Assembly (NCBI RefSeq): GCF_017742215.1
Contig: NZ_JAGHKP010000001.1
Location: 1,550,001 to 1,614,000 of the forward strand
Direction of reading: 5' to 3'
DNA: 64,000 bases
Origin: Chitinophaga chungangae
Lineage (GTDB): Bacteria > Bacteroidota > Bacteroidia > Chitinophagales > Chitinophagaceae
The position numbers and the translations under genes are program-made. The stretch's first letter is position 1; each line of letters opens with the position of its first letter. Below, piece by piece: positions 1-9,249 of this stretch. Below the pieces are notes generated by a model. The model ran no database searches. It saw nothing but the letters and a program-made list of their open reading frames with translations, and was not told where the DNA came from.

Positions 1-2
1 GG

Positions 3-1229
3 GTAGGGCACGACTGGTACCACTTTAATGTCTGGAAAGAAAGCGCCAACGTGCTCGGTTTCGACCTTTACCAGGTAGACATTCCCGGGCTGCTCGACAC
101 GGCGGGCGTTTACGGGTACCTGAACGATACGGAGCGTTTCCTGGCTTTCCAGGTGGCGGTGCTGGACTGGCTCAACGAATGGCAGCATCAGCCCGATGTG
201 ATCCATTGCCACGACCATCATACCAGCCTGATCCCGTTCCTGACGCAGTACGGCTATAAATACAAACGCCTGAAAGACATTCCCACGGTGCTCACCATTC
301 ACAACGCCCAATACCAGGGCCAGTTCGGCTGGGACAAACTGTACCTCATCCCGTCGTTCGACCTGTGGAAAAGCGGCATGCTGGACTGGAACGGCGCCAT
401 CAACCCGCTGGCGGCGGCCATTAAAACCTGCTGGCACTTCAACACCGTGTCTCCCAGCTACATGGAAGAGCTGTTTCACAGCGCCAATGGCTTGGAATCG
501 TTGCTGAGCGCGGAGAGAGGAAAGGCGAGAGGCATCCTCAACGGCATCGACGACAAAGTGTGGAACCCTTCCAAAGACCCGATGATCGCCGCGAAATACG
601 GGATCAGGGACGTGGTGAAAGGCAAACAGGCCAATAAAGCGGCGCTTTGCGAAACCTTCGAGCTGGACCCGGAGCTGCCGCTGTTCGTATTCATCGGCCG
701 GCTGGTGGGAGACAAAGGGGCGGACCTGCTGCCGGAGATCATCGGCAGGGCGCTGGCGGAACATCCGCGCAAGCTGAACTTCCTCGTGCTGGGCAGCGGA
801 GACGCGCACACCGAATGGATGCTGCAGCAAACCCGCGCGTACGCAGACGAACATTTCAACGTGTATATCGGTTATAACGAAGCGCTCAGCCACCAGCTTT
901 ACGCCGGCGCCGATTACCTGCTGATGCCCTCGCGGGTGGAGCCCTGCGGCCTGAACCAGATGTACGCCATGCGTTACGGAACCATCCCCATCGTGCGCGC
1001 AACGGGCGGACTGATAGACACCGTGACCGATTTCGGCGACGAAGGCGGCACCGGCATCCGGTTCATCCATGCCTCGGCGGGAGACGTATTACACGCCATC
1101 AGCCGCGCGCTGGAACTCTACGGCACCAAAACAAAATTTTCAAAGGTCAGGAAAACCGCCATGCAGCGCGACCATTCCTGGGACCAGGCAGCACAACAAT
1201 ACATCGATCTATACACCAGCCTAAAATAA
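3..1229 (+). CDS. glgA: Glycogen synthase (GT5), 5' end cut by window edge
   Basis: Transfers glucose from ADP-glucose to the growing alpha-1,4-glucan in the cytoplasm. The frame is open from the first bases, so the N-terminal part with the usual KxGGL motif lies outside the window; about 408 residues are visible. Family marks include HCHDHHTSLIP in the N-terminal lobe, FIGRLVGDKGADLLPEI at the start of the C-terminal lobe, and EPCGLNQMYAMRYGTIP, which carries the conserved acidic catalytic residue and the E-x7-type signature. glgC starts 9 bp downstream and supplies the substrate, so the two form an operon. A GTG at 51 could be miscalled as the start, but homology continues upstream of it. 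Confidence 0.93.
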   Translation, partial: VGHDWYHFNVWKESANVLGFDLYQVDIPGLLDTAGVYGYLNDTERFLAFQVAVLDWLNEWQHQPDVIHCHDHHTSLIPFLTQYGYKYKRLKDIPTVLTIHNAQYQGQFGWDKLYLIPSFDLWKSGMLDWNGAINPLAAAIKTCWHFNTVSPSYMEELFHSANGLESLLSAERGKARGILNGIDDKVWNPSKDPMIAAKYGIRDVVKGKQANKAALCETFELDPELPLFVFIGRLVGDKGADLLPEIIGRALAEHPRKLNFLVLGSGDAHTEWMLQQTRAYADEHFNVYIGYNEALSHQLYAGADYLLMPSRVEPCGLNQMYAMRYGTIPIVRATGGLIDTVTDFGDEGGTGIRFIHASAGDVLHAISRALELYGTKTKFSKVRKTAMQRDHSWDQAAQQYIDLYTSLK

Positions 1230-1238
1230 ACGAACGTT

Positions 1239-2516
1239 ATGTCTAACGCAGTGATCTCCATTATTCTTGGCGGCGGAGCCGGTACAAGGCTTTATCCCCT
1301 CACCCGCAGCCGTTCCAAGCCCGCCGTGCCCGTGGCCGGAAAATACCGCCTCGTCGATATCCCCATATCTAACTGCCTCAACGCAGACCTGCACCGTATT
1401 TTCGTGCTTACGCAGTTTAACTCCGCCTCGCTCAACAAACACATCAAAAACACGTACCACTTCAGCCATTTCAGCAAAGCGTTCGTGGACATACTGGCGG
1501 CGGAGCAAACGCCGGACAATCCCACCTGGTTCCAGGGAACGGCGGATGCCGTCAGGCAAACGCTGCGGCACCTCGAGAATTTCGAGTTCGAGTACGCGCT
1601 CATTCTTTCGGGCGACCAGCTGTACCAGATGGATTTCCGGGAAATGATCAAACATCATATCGACAAAGGCGCCGATATTTCCATTGCCACCATTCCCGTG
1701 CATGGGCGCGAGGCCACTGAATTCGGCATTCTCAAAACCAACGAGGACAGTTTTATTTCCTCTTTTATCGAAAAGCCGAAAAAAGAACTGCTGCCGGACT
1801 GGAGTTCCGAAGTAAGCCCGGAAATGCAGCGGGAAGGGCGTATCTACCTGGCTTCAATGGGCATCTACATCTTCAACAAACAGCTGCTGTTCGACCTGCT
1901 GGCCAACAGCCCGGAAGCGACGGACTTTGGCAAGGAGATCATCCCCAACAACATCGACAAACATAAAGTGCTGAGCTTCCAGTACGAAGGTTACTGGACC
2001 GACATCGGGAATATTTCTTCGTTTTTCGAAGCCAATCTCGGCCTTACGGACGATATTCCGCAGTTCAATCTTTTCGACGACGCCACCACGATCTTTTCCC
2101 GCGCCCGCATGCTGCCCCCGGCGAAAATATCCGGCACCACGCTGGAAAAAACGGTGATAGCAGACGGTTGCATCATCAACGCCAGCCGGCTGGAACGCTG
2201 CGTGGTAGGCATCCGCACGCGTATCGGGAAAGGCACTACTATCAGCAACAGTTACCTGATGGGCAACGATATCTACCAAACGCTGGACGAGATCAACAAC
2301 GCCCGCAGCAAAGGCCGGCCGCCCATCGGCATCGGCGAGCGCTGTTATATCAACAATGCGATCATCGATAAAAACGCCTGCATCGGAAACGACGTACGTA
2401 TAAACGGGGGCAAACACCTGGAAGACGGCGATTTTGAAAAGTACACGGTGAAGGATGGCATTGTTGTTGTGAAGAAAGGAGCGGTACTGCCAGACGGCTT
2501 CCAGTGCCTCGAATGA
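1239..2516 (+). CDS. glgC: Glucose-1-phosphate adenylyltransferase
   Basis: Makes ADP-glucose from glucose-1-phosphate and ATP, the committed step of bacterial glycogen synthesis. The 425 residues match the usual length. The N-terminal nucleotidyltransferase motif GGGAGTRLYPLTRSRSKPAVP is followed by the sugar-phosphate motif FIEKPK and a C-terminal left-handed beta-helix-like part with repeated hydrophobic/Gly turns. It sits 9 bp behind glgA, so the two are probably cotranscribed. The ATG start gives a standard N-terminus (MSNAVISIILGGGAG). Confidence 0.95.
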   Translation: MSNAVISIILGGGAGTRLYPLTRSRSKPAVPVAGKYRLVDIPISNCLNADLHRIFVLTQFNSASLNKHIKNTYHFSHFSKAFVDILAAEQTPDNPTWFQGTADAVRQTLRHLENFEFEYALILSGDQLYQMDFREMIKHHIDKGADISIATIPVHGREATEFGILKTNEDSFISSFIEKPKKELLPDWSSEVSPEMQREGRIYLASMGIYIFNKQLLFDLLANSPEATDFGKEIIPNNIDKHKVLSFQYEGYWTDIGNISSFFEANLGLTDDIPQFNLFDDATTIFSRARMLPPAKISGTTLEKTVIADGCIINASRLERCVVGIRTRIGKGTTISNSYLMGNDIYQTLDEINNARSKGRPPIGIGERCYINNAIIDKNACIGNDVRINGGKHLEDGDFEKYTVKDGIVVVKKGAVLPDGFQCLE

Positions 2517-2544
2517 ATGTTTTATGTCTTAAAATTGTTGGTAT

Positions 2545-4008
2545 ATGAGAATTCCTATAGAGCGGCAACAGATCAAGATCAACCCGGACCTCAAACGGGT
2601 GGTGGCAAGGTTCTTCTTTAACGGCGACGCCCGTGCGAAAGGCATCATCCTCAAAGTGATGGAAATGTCGGAACAGGATGTGGAAAAGGAACTCACCCCG
2701 CTGCTCCGGAATTTCTCGAGGCGCCACCGCAACATTACCCGCATATTTGAGAGACATGCAGACAAACTCAGGAACCTTTTCCTCGCGCTCAAGATCGACT
2801 ACGACGAGCTGAGCCAGCGGCGCAAACTGCTGATCGGTTCGTTTTTCACCAATGAATTTTCCATCGAATCCGCCGCGTTCTTCAACCCCTCCATCGTGGA
2901 AGATGTGGACCAGAGCGGGCTGGAAGAAGGGGAAAAACGCGTGGTGCTCAGCTTCCGGGCGGTAGGCGAGGGGCACGTCAGTTCCATCGTGTTCAGGCAG
3001 GCCATTATCAACCGTTTTAACGAGATCACCGTGGTGCCGGCGGGGAATTATGTAGACGAACCGGACATTATCCGCAACACCGTTTACCATAAAAACGTCT
3101 TTTTCCAGAACGCCGTTTCCATCAAACTGCCCGATTCCGTGATCCGCGAGATCAGCAGCTCGCTGCCGGACACGTTCGAGTACGTGGCGCTGAAAAGGCT
3201 CATCCGCGATATGCAGCAGCGTTACCAGGTAGACCACCTGCTGAAACGCAACCTCGAGCGCATGCTCTGGCTGGCCGATTCTTATTACGAGATCAATTTT
3301 TCGCTCGATACCGATATTTCCGACCGCGTGATATTCCCATATTCCGAAGCGGAAAGCCGCGGCATAGAAGACGCGCGTTTCGTAAAATACACCGGCGATA
3401 CCAGCGGCGTGACCTTTTACGCTACCTACACCGCCTTCGACGGGGTGACCATACAGCCGAAATTGCTGCAGACCCGCGACTTCTATCATTTCAAGATCAT
3501 GCCGCTGTACGGCGAAGGCGCACAGAACAAGAACCTCGCGCTGTTCCCGCGTAAGATCAACGGCAAATATGCGATGATGAGCCGCATCGACGGGCTCAAT
3601 AATTACATCATGTATTCGGATAAGATCAATATCTGGGAAAATCCCGAGATACTGCAAACGCCGAAATATCCCTGGGAATTCGTGCAGATCGGCAACTGCG
3701 GCTCGCCCATCGAAACGCCGGAAGGCTGGCTGGTGATCACCCACGGCGTTGGCCCCATGCGCACCTACTGCCTCGGCGCCACTCTGCTAGACCTCGACGA
3801 TCCCAAAATTGAGATCGGGAGGCTGAAAGAACCGCTGGTAGTACCGAATAAGGACGAGCGCGAAGGTTATGTGCCAAACGTGCTCTACAGCTGCGGCTCG
3901 CTGATCCATAACAACGAACTGATCATTCCATACGGTTTATCCGACTACGCTTCTTCCTTCGCCACCGTTCATCTGAACGAGCTGCTGGAAAAAGTACGGG
4001 AAGGATGA
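2545..4008 (+). CDS. Glycoside hydrolase family 130 protein (beta-mannoside phosphorylase type)
   Basis: The 487-residue protein resembles the longer GH130 group, whose characterised members phosphorolyse or hydrolyse beta-mannosides. It has an N-terminal helical extension of about 150 residues, then the five-bladed propeller region with FSLDTDISDRVIFPYSEAE, GIEDARFVKY and FVQIGNCGSPIETPEGWLV. The GIEDAR and NCGSP segments are typical of the family active site. No signal peptide is seen, so it should be cytoplasmic. It lies 28 bp after glgC and faces two glycosyltransferase genes across a shared terminator. The exact substrate cannot be read from sequence; a role in an intracellular mannose- or glucose-containing glycan is inference. 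Confidence 0.85.
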   Translation: MRIPIERQQIKINPDLKRVVARFFFNGDARAKGIILKVMEMSEQDVEKELTPLLRNFSRRHRNITRIFERHADKLRNLFLALKIDYDELSQRRKLLIGSFFTNEFSIESAAFFNPSIVEDVDQSGLEEGEKRVVLSFRAVGEGHVSSIVFRQAIINRFNEITVVPAGNYVDEPDIIRNTVYHKNVFFQNAVSIKLPDSVIREISSSLPDTFEYVALKRLIRDMQQRYQVDHLLKRNLERMLWLADSYYEINFSLDTDISDRVIFPYSEAESRGIEDARFVKYTGDTSGVTFYATYTAFDGVTIQPKLLQTRDFYHFKIMPLYGEGAQNKNLALFPRKINGKYAMMSRIDGLNNYIMYSDKINIWENPEILQTPKYPWEFVQIGNCGSPIETPEGWLVITHGVGPMRTYCLGATLLDLDDPKIEIGRLKEPLVVPNKDEREGYVPNVLYSCGSLIHNNELIIPYGLSDYASSFATVHLNELLEKVREG

Positions 4009-4031
4009 CAGGAACTTCCATAAAATGATGA

Positions 4032-4064
4032 AAGGGCGCAGCTGTGTATTACAACTGCGCCCTT
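4032..4064. terminator. Bidirectional terminator between GH130 gene and GT4 gene
   Basis: A perfect 10-bp inverted repeat (AAGGGCGCAG / CTGCGCCCTT) lies between two converging genes. The arms end in A/T-rich flanks on both sides, so it can serve both strands. Confidence 0.75.
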
Positions 4065-4088
4065 ATGTTTATGCTTATGACGGATGAC

Positions 4089-5114
4089 TTAAGGGAGTAT
4101 CGTGGTTTGCATCAATACTTTTTCGTACACCTTCACATAATCGTCTACCATCTTCTGCATGCTGAACTTCGCCATGGCATGGTCGCGGCAGGTCTGGCGG
4201 TGCAGCTTGCCGAGGTCGCCGGTCCGTTTTACCGCTTCATTGATATCTTTTACGAGGAATCCCGTTTTTTCGTGCCGGATCAGTTCGGGCATGGAGCCGC
4301 GGTTGTACGCGATCACGGGCGTGCCGCACATCATGGCTTCCGCCACGCTCAGCCCGAAGGGCTCGTCGAAATAGATCGGGTGGAGGAGGGCTTTTGCATG
4401 GCCCAGTAAATGACTGCGCTGCTCAGGCCCGGCATGTCCCACGAACTGTACTTGCTGCCCGTCGATGAGCGGTTCCACCTTTTCCCTGAAATACGCCTCG
4501 TCCTGCACGATGCCTGCAATAATAAGCCGGTGGCCGGTTTGCAGCGCAATGTCTATCGCGTCGCGGGTGCCTTTGTGGGGGTGGATGCGCCCGAAAAACA
4601 ACAGGTAGTCCTGCGCGTTATCCACAAAATCAAACCCCGAAGGATCGATGCCGTTGTACACGGTGGCGGCGTAACGCAGCTGGGGGCTGCGGTCTGCGTT
4701 GCTGATGGACACGTAATATCCCGTGTCGTTGTACTTTTTGTACACGGGCACGATGCGAGGGGAAGAAAAACCGTGAATGGTGGTAACCATCGGCGTGCGG
4801 ACCAGCTTTGAATAAGTCAGCGGGAGGAAATCGAAGTGATTGTGAATGATGTCGAACCGGTCCGCCTGTTCCATCAGGTGACTGATGTGCAGGCATTCCA
4901 GCACTTTCGCGTCCTGGCTTTTATCTTCTTCATAACCCTGTTCGCAGATGGATTCGAGTTTACCGGCGGTCAGCGAATTGCCGGTGGCAAAAAGCGTAAC
5001 GTCCCAACCTTTTGCCACCAGCCCTTCGGCGATATTGGAAGCCATTTGTTCCCACGGGCCGTAATGCAGCGGCGGCGTGCGCCATGCAACGGGGGAGAGT
5101 ACCGCTATTTTCAT
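4089..5114 (-). CDS. Glycosyltransferase family 4 protein
   Basis: A 341-residue GT-B glycosyltransferase. The N-terminus MKIAVLSPVAWRTPP with a following GPWE motif is the donor-fold start of one GT4 group. The C-terminal lobe has LLFFGRIHPHKGT and the E-x7-E-like signature DEPFGLSVAEAMMCGTPVIAYN. No transmembrane segment is seen, so it is cytoplasmic or membrane-associated. The larger GT4 fusion gene ends 5 bp upstream on the same strand, so the two probably form an operon converging on glgA-glgC-GH130. Substrate unknown. Confidence 0.9.
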   Translation of the reverse strand: MKIAVLSPVAWRTPPLHYGPWEQMASNIAEGLVAKGWDVTLFATGNSLTAGKLESICEQGYEEDKSQDAKVLECLHISHLMEQADRFDIIHNHFDFLPLTYSKLVRTPMVTTIHGFSSPRIVPVYKKYNDTGYYVSISNADRSPQLRYAATVYNGIDPSGFDFVDNAQDYLLFFGRIHPHKGTRDAIDIALQTGHRLIIAGIVQDEAYFREKVEPLIDGQQVQFVGHAGPEQRSHLLGHAKALLHPIYFDEPFGLSVAEAMMCGTPVIAYNRGSMPELIRHEKTGFLVKDINEAVKRTGDLGKLHRQTCRDHAMAKFSMQKMVDDYVKVYEKVLMQTTILP

Positions 5115-5119
5115 TTCCT

Positions 5120-7405
5120 TCAGCTGATTTTACTGACCATGCCGGTAGTGGTGGTGATAATGGCGGTTTTGACGGGTTTTTCCTGCCTGGTCACCATCTC
5201 GAGGCTCTTAAGCACCGCGATGTGCGAGATGAAATAAGCCAGCGTGCTTTCGGCGCCCTGGTTGCGGTTCACGCCCGCGGGCGAAAGGCCGTCGCAGCAG
5301 CCGTGCGTTTCATGATCGTACAGCGGGATGCGCAGCGCGTTTTCGCCGTGGAACCAGTTATAACAGGTGAACATTTTTTGCAGGTACGAGCGGTTGCCCG
5401 TTACGGCGTGTGCCTGTTGGTACAGCAGCACCATGGCCATGGTTTCGATCGCCTGCTGGTCGAACAGCGGGCAGTCGCCGCCTTCACAATACCAGCCTTC
5501 GTTGCCCACCGGCGCAAAATACCCGCGGTGCATCGTGAGGTTTTCCAGGAAGGTGAAACTTTCCAGCGCGATGGTTTGCAGCTCCTCGTTGCCGGTAAGC
5601 TCCGCGGCGTGGAACAGCGCCAGCGGCAGGATGCCATTGTCGTACGTCATATCTTTTTCGAACCAGCGCCATTCTTCGTTGCTGTTATTTCTCCAGGCTT
5701 CCAGCATGGGTTGCAGCAGGTTGTCCAGCACGGCGAACATCCCTTCGTCCGACGGATGGTAGCCAAGGTAATGGCATACGCCGATGATGGCGTTGGCGCG
5801 GCCGCGCAAGTGCTCCAGCGCCGCGAAATGCCGGGTCGATTTATGGAACAGCTCGGTGGCGAACTCGCGGTATGAGTTGTTGGGCGCGTAACGCACGAGA
5901 TAACCGAGCGCCCACACGGTGCGGCCGAAAGAATCTTCCGAGCCTACCTCGTCCAGGTACTGGCGGCTGAAGCTCAGGAAGTTCCGGAAATTGCCGTCCG
6001 GCGTTTGCATGTAGTGAATAAAGCTGAGGTAAATGGGCAGCAGGTCCGGGTTTTCCTTGTTCTTCCGGTGCGGCTGCGCCATCAGCATCATCATCAGCGC
6101 GCGGGAGTTATCGTCGAGGCAATACCCTTCTTTCAGGTTGGGAATGCCGTATTTGGCGTGCTGCACGATGCCGGTATCGTCCGTCAAACGGCGTATATGC
6201 GTCAGGTTTAGCGGGGGCAAAGCGCTTACGTCGGGCAGGGGGCGGTTGTTCACGGAAGCGGGCCTCGGCGTGCTGAGCACTTTACGGGCCAGCTGGCGGT
6301 AACGTGCGCCCATCCTGCTCCACTGCAGCTCGCGGCCGTATTCGCTGGCGCGGGAGCGGAGCGTGTCGAGCGCTTCCGGTTCGTCCAGCAGGTTGCGGAT
6401 CAGCGAGCCCAGCTCTTCGTGTTGCGCGAACCCGAAAAGCTGGCCGCGGCCTTCGTCCAGCAATTCTTTCGCATACCAGTACGGCGTGGAAAGAACAGCG
6501 GCCCCCGCACCCAGTGCATATGTGAGGGTGCCGCTGGTAATCTGGGTTTCACTAAGATATGGAGTTACATAAATGTCGCTGTGGGTAAGGTAGGCGAAGA
6601 GGTCGTCTTCCGTCAGGAACTTGTCCACAAACAACACATGGTCTTCCAGCTTCAGTTTTGTTACCAGCGCATGAAGACTTTCCCGGTATTCTTCACCCGC
6701 GTGCCGGATCACCGCAGGATGCGTTTTGCCGGCCACTACGTACAATACGTCAGGATGATGACCGATCACCGCCGGCAATGCGTTGATCACCGTTTCGATG
6801 CCTTTGTTCCTGCTCAGCAGTCCGAAAGTGAATATCACTTTCCGTTGGCGCAGGGCCTCCGGCAATACGTCGGAACGAATGGACAATTTTTCGAAATCGG
6901 GCACGCCGTGCGGGATGAGCATCACTTTATCGGCGGGCACTTCGTAAATGTCTTCGAGGAAAGAAATGGCAAGGCGGCTCATCACGATCACGCGCGAAGC
7001 ATGACGGGAAATTTCCCGCACCACGCTTTTCTGCAAAAAGGAAGGCTCTTTTAACACGGTATGAAAAGTAACCAGGAAAGGAACTTTAATGCGGTGCAGG
7101 AAAGGAAGCAGGTATATGCCGCTTTCCCCGCCAAATATGCCGAACTCGTGCTGGACCACCACCAGGTCTACATCGCTGGTATTTACATGATCGGCTGCAT
7201 CGAGATAATCCTGCATATGGTTCTGCCTGATGGTGAAGCTTACTTCGGGCGGGTAATCGTACACCTGTCCGTCGTCGTTCATAGCAATAACGGATACTTC
7301 CGGCGCATCGTCTGTACCACCGCAAACCGCTTTTATCAAATGCTCGGTAAATGTTGCAATTCCACACTCACGGGGAAAATAAGAGGCTATATACGCAATC
7401 TTCAT
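5120..7405 (-). CDS. GT4 glycosyltransferase fused to C-terminal alpha-helical (toroid-like) domain
   Basis: The protein has 761 residues. Residues 1 to about 400 form a GT-B transferase (start MKIAYIASYFPRECGIATFT; VVVQHEFGIFGG; FTFGLLSRNKGIETVINALP). Residues from about 430 to the end form a helical domain with YCLDDNSRALMMM, FGRTVWALGYLV and NRNQGAESTLAY, resembling the (alpha/alpha)6 barrels of carbohydrate enzymes. The longer open frame back to 7531 has a low-complexity, charge-poor start; the ATG at 7405 gives the standard GT4 N-terminus and is preferred. It precedes the second GT4 gene by 5 bp. The fusion suggests coupled synthesis and trimming of one glycan, which is inference. Confidence 0.85.
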   Translation of the reverse strand: MKIAYIASYFPRECGIATFTEHLIKAVCGGTDDAPEVSVIAMNDDGQVYDYPPEVSFTIRQNHMQDYLDAADHVNTSDVDLVVVQHEFGIFGGESGIYLLPFLHRIKVPFLVTFHTVLKEPSFLQKSVVREISRHASRVIVMSRLAISFLEDIYEVPADKVMLIPHGVPDFEKLSIRSDVLPEALRQRKVIFTFGLLSRNKGIETVINALPAVIGHHPDVLYVVAGKTHPAVIRHAGEEYRESLHALVTKLKLEDHVLFVDKFLTEDDLFAYLTHSDIYVTPYLSETQITSGTLTYALGAGAAVLSTPYWYAKELLDEGRGQLFGFAQHEELGSLIRNLLDEPEALDTLRSRASEYGRELQWSRMGARYRQLARKVLSTPRPASVNNRPLPDVSALPPLNLTHIRRLTDDTGIVQHAKYGIPNLKEGYCLDDNSRALMMMLMAQPHRKNKENPDLLPIYLSFIHYMQTPDGNFRNFLSFSRQYLDEVGSEDSFGRTVWALGYLVRYAPNNSYREFATELFHKSTRHFAALEHLRGRANAIIGVCHYLGYHPSDEGMFAVLDNLLQPMLEAWRNNSNEEWRWFEKDMTYDNGILPLALFHAAELTGNEELQTIALESFTFLENLTMHRGYFAPVGNEGWYCEGGDCPLFDQQAIETMAMVLLYQQAHAVTGNRSYLQKMFTCYNWFHGENALRIPLYDHETHGCCDGLSPAGVNRNQGAESTLAYFISHIAVLKSLEMVTRQEKPVKTAIITTTTGMVSKIS

Positions 7406-7627
7406 AAGATAAAAATTTTCAGCTATTGTTTTTTGTTGCGAGGTACAGGGGCGGGATTCGAACATCCGAAGGACATAGAACATTTGCAAATCTGGTGCCG
7501 TGAAAAATTGTGGACGTCGCGTAACGGTCATTCCTCAATCGAAGAATGAATTGTGATAAATGGTAATATTAACAGGATGGGAATAATGTAGTTTCGGGTT
7601 ATCTTCGTGTCTTCAAAATACGACTTT

Positions 7628-9241
7628 GTGACTCAACAGATATTGCCAGCAGTTAATTATCATACTTTGCCTTTTGCCGGAACCGGTTTTTGCAGCCCGC
7701 TGATAGCGGATTTTCTTGCTGCACGAACTCCATTGAGCAATTTTTACGAATATAACCCTATTAATCCGGATTTCCGCAAAGCAATGTTGTTGAAAGCCGC
7801 ACAACCGGTCCGCCGGGACATATTGGCAGAAACCCTGTACGCGCAGTACGGGCATATGGAGATCAGGGAGGAAGTGCGCGCGAACATCGGGCTTTTGCAG
7901 GCCACCAACACGTTTACCGTATGCACGGCGCATCAGCCGAACATCTTTACAGGTTACCTGTATTTTGTATATAAAATTCTCCAGACTGTCAAACTAGCAC
8001 AGGAGCTGCAACGGCAGCACCCCGGCAATCATTTTGTGCCGGTCTATTATATGGGAAGCGAAGACGCGGACCTGGACGAGCTGGGCTCCATCAACCTGGA
8101 AGGCCGCAAGCTGGCCTGGGAAACGGACCAGACGGGCGCCGTAGGCCGCATGTTTACCTCGGGGCTGGAAAAGCTGATAGAGGAGATAGAGGCCGTTACG
8201 GGTTATATGCCGCACGCGCCGCAGCTGCTGGACATCCTGCGCAAGGCCTACCTGGAGCATAAAAACATCCAGGAAGCCACGTTGTACCTCGTGAACGAAC
8301 TGTTCGGCTGTTATGGCGTGGTAGTGCTGATACCGGACAATCCCGCGTTCAAACGGCTATTGATCCCCGTTATGGAGGAAGAACTGCGCGAACAAAGCTC
8401 CGAGGCCATCGTAGGCAAAACCATCGCGCGGCTGGCGGAACATTACAAAGTACAAGCGACGCCGAGGGAAATAAATCTTTTTTATTTAAAGGGTAATATC
8501 CGCGAACGTATTGTAAAGGAGGGAGATGTGTGGAAGATATTGCACACTTCGTTGTCGTTCACATGGGACGAATTGCGGGCCGAACTGCACGCCCATCCGG
8601 AGCGTTTCAGCCCCAATGTGATCCTCCGCGGCATACTCCAGGAAACCATCCTGCCCAACATCGCGTTTATCGGCGGCGGGGGCGAAGTGGCCTACTGGCT
8701 GGAACTGAAAGACCTCTTCAGACATCATAAAGTGCCGTACCCGGTAGTGTTACTCCGCAACTCGTTCCTGTGGGTGCGGAAGGAAGAAGGAAGCCGCCTG
8801 CAGAAGCTGGGCATTTCGCCGGTGGCGCTGTTCGAAGATACCGAGTTGCTGGTGAACCGTTTCGTGCACGAACATACCAACGCCTCTCTTGTGTTAAAAG
8901 ACGAGTATGCCGCGGTGGAAAAATTATATAACGAACTGGAAGAAAAAGCCCGTTCTATCGACATCACCCTTGTTGCCGCCGTAAACGCGGAGCGCAGCCG
9001 CGCCATCAAATCGATCGGCAAGCTGGAGCACAAGTTCCTGCGGGCGGAGAAAAAGAAATTCCAGTGGCAGACGGACCAGATCAGGACGGTCAAAGACCGC
9101 CTTTTCCCCGGCAACTCGCTGCAGGAGCGCAAGGAAAACTTCATCCCTTATTTCGCCCAGTACGGGCCGTCTTACTTCGACGACATACTGAAAGCCATCA
9201 ACCCGGTAACGGACCAGCTGATGGTGATCTCCGAAATATAG
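7628..9241 (+). CDS. bshC: Putative cysteine ligase BshC (bacillithiol biosynthesis)
   Basis: Catalyses, or is required for, addition of cysteine to glucosaminyl-malate in bacillithiol synthesis. About 537 residues, the normal family length. Signatures are CTAHQPNIFTGYLYFVYKI, VPVYYMGSEDADLDEL (nucleotide-binding-like core) and FIGGGGEVAYWLELKDLF, followed by a C-terminal coiled coil with a Lys/Glu-rich helix. The frame is open from a GTG at 7607. A -7-like box TATCTTCG at 7599-7606 would put transcription start near 7612, so the GTG at 7628 (MTQQILPAVNYH) is preferred, though not certain. No other bacillithiol genes are in the window. Confidence 0.88.
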   Translation: MTQQILPAVNYHTLPFAGTGFCSPLIADFLAARTPLSNFYEYNPINPDFRKAMLLKAAQPVRRDILAETLYAQYGHMEIREEVRANIGLLQATNTFTVCTAHQPNIFTGYLYFVYKILQTVKLAQELQRQHPGNHFVPVYYMGSEDADLDELGSINLEGRKLAWETDQTGAVGRMFTSGLEKLIEEIEAVTGYMPHAPQLLDILRKAYLEHKNIQEATLYLVNELFGCYGVVVLIPDNPAFKRLLIPVMEEELREQSSEAIVGKTIARLAEHYKVQATPREINLFYLKGNIRERIVKEGDVWKILHTSLSFTWDELRAELHAHPERFSPNVILRGILQETILPNIAFIGGGGEVAYWLELKDLFRHHKVPYPVVLLRNSFLWVRKEEGSRLQKLGISPVALFEDTELLVNRFVHEHTNASLVLKDEYAAVEKLYNELEEKARSIDITLVAAVNAERSRAIKSIGKLEHKFLRAEKKKFQWQTDQIRTVKDRLFPGNSLQERKENFIPYFAQYGPSYFDDILKAINPVTDQLMVISEI

Positions 9242-9249
9242 ATCGCAGC

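Noticed and set aside
2362..3744. 460-codon open frame antisense to the GH130 gene
   Set aside because: Antisense shadow; no start signal and no domain.
7441..7500. tRNA-like string on the minus strand (GTTCGAATCCCGCCCCTGTACCTC with an upstream TTGCAAA)
   Set aside because: The T-loop-like core is there, but the T stem does not pair, no matching 5' acceptor strand lies upstream, and the anticodon stem fails. At most a decayed tRNA remnant.
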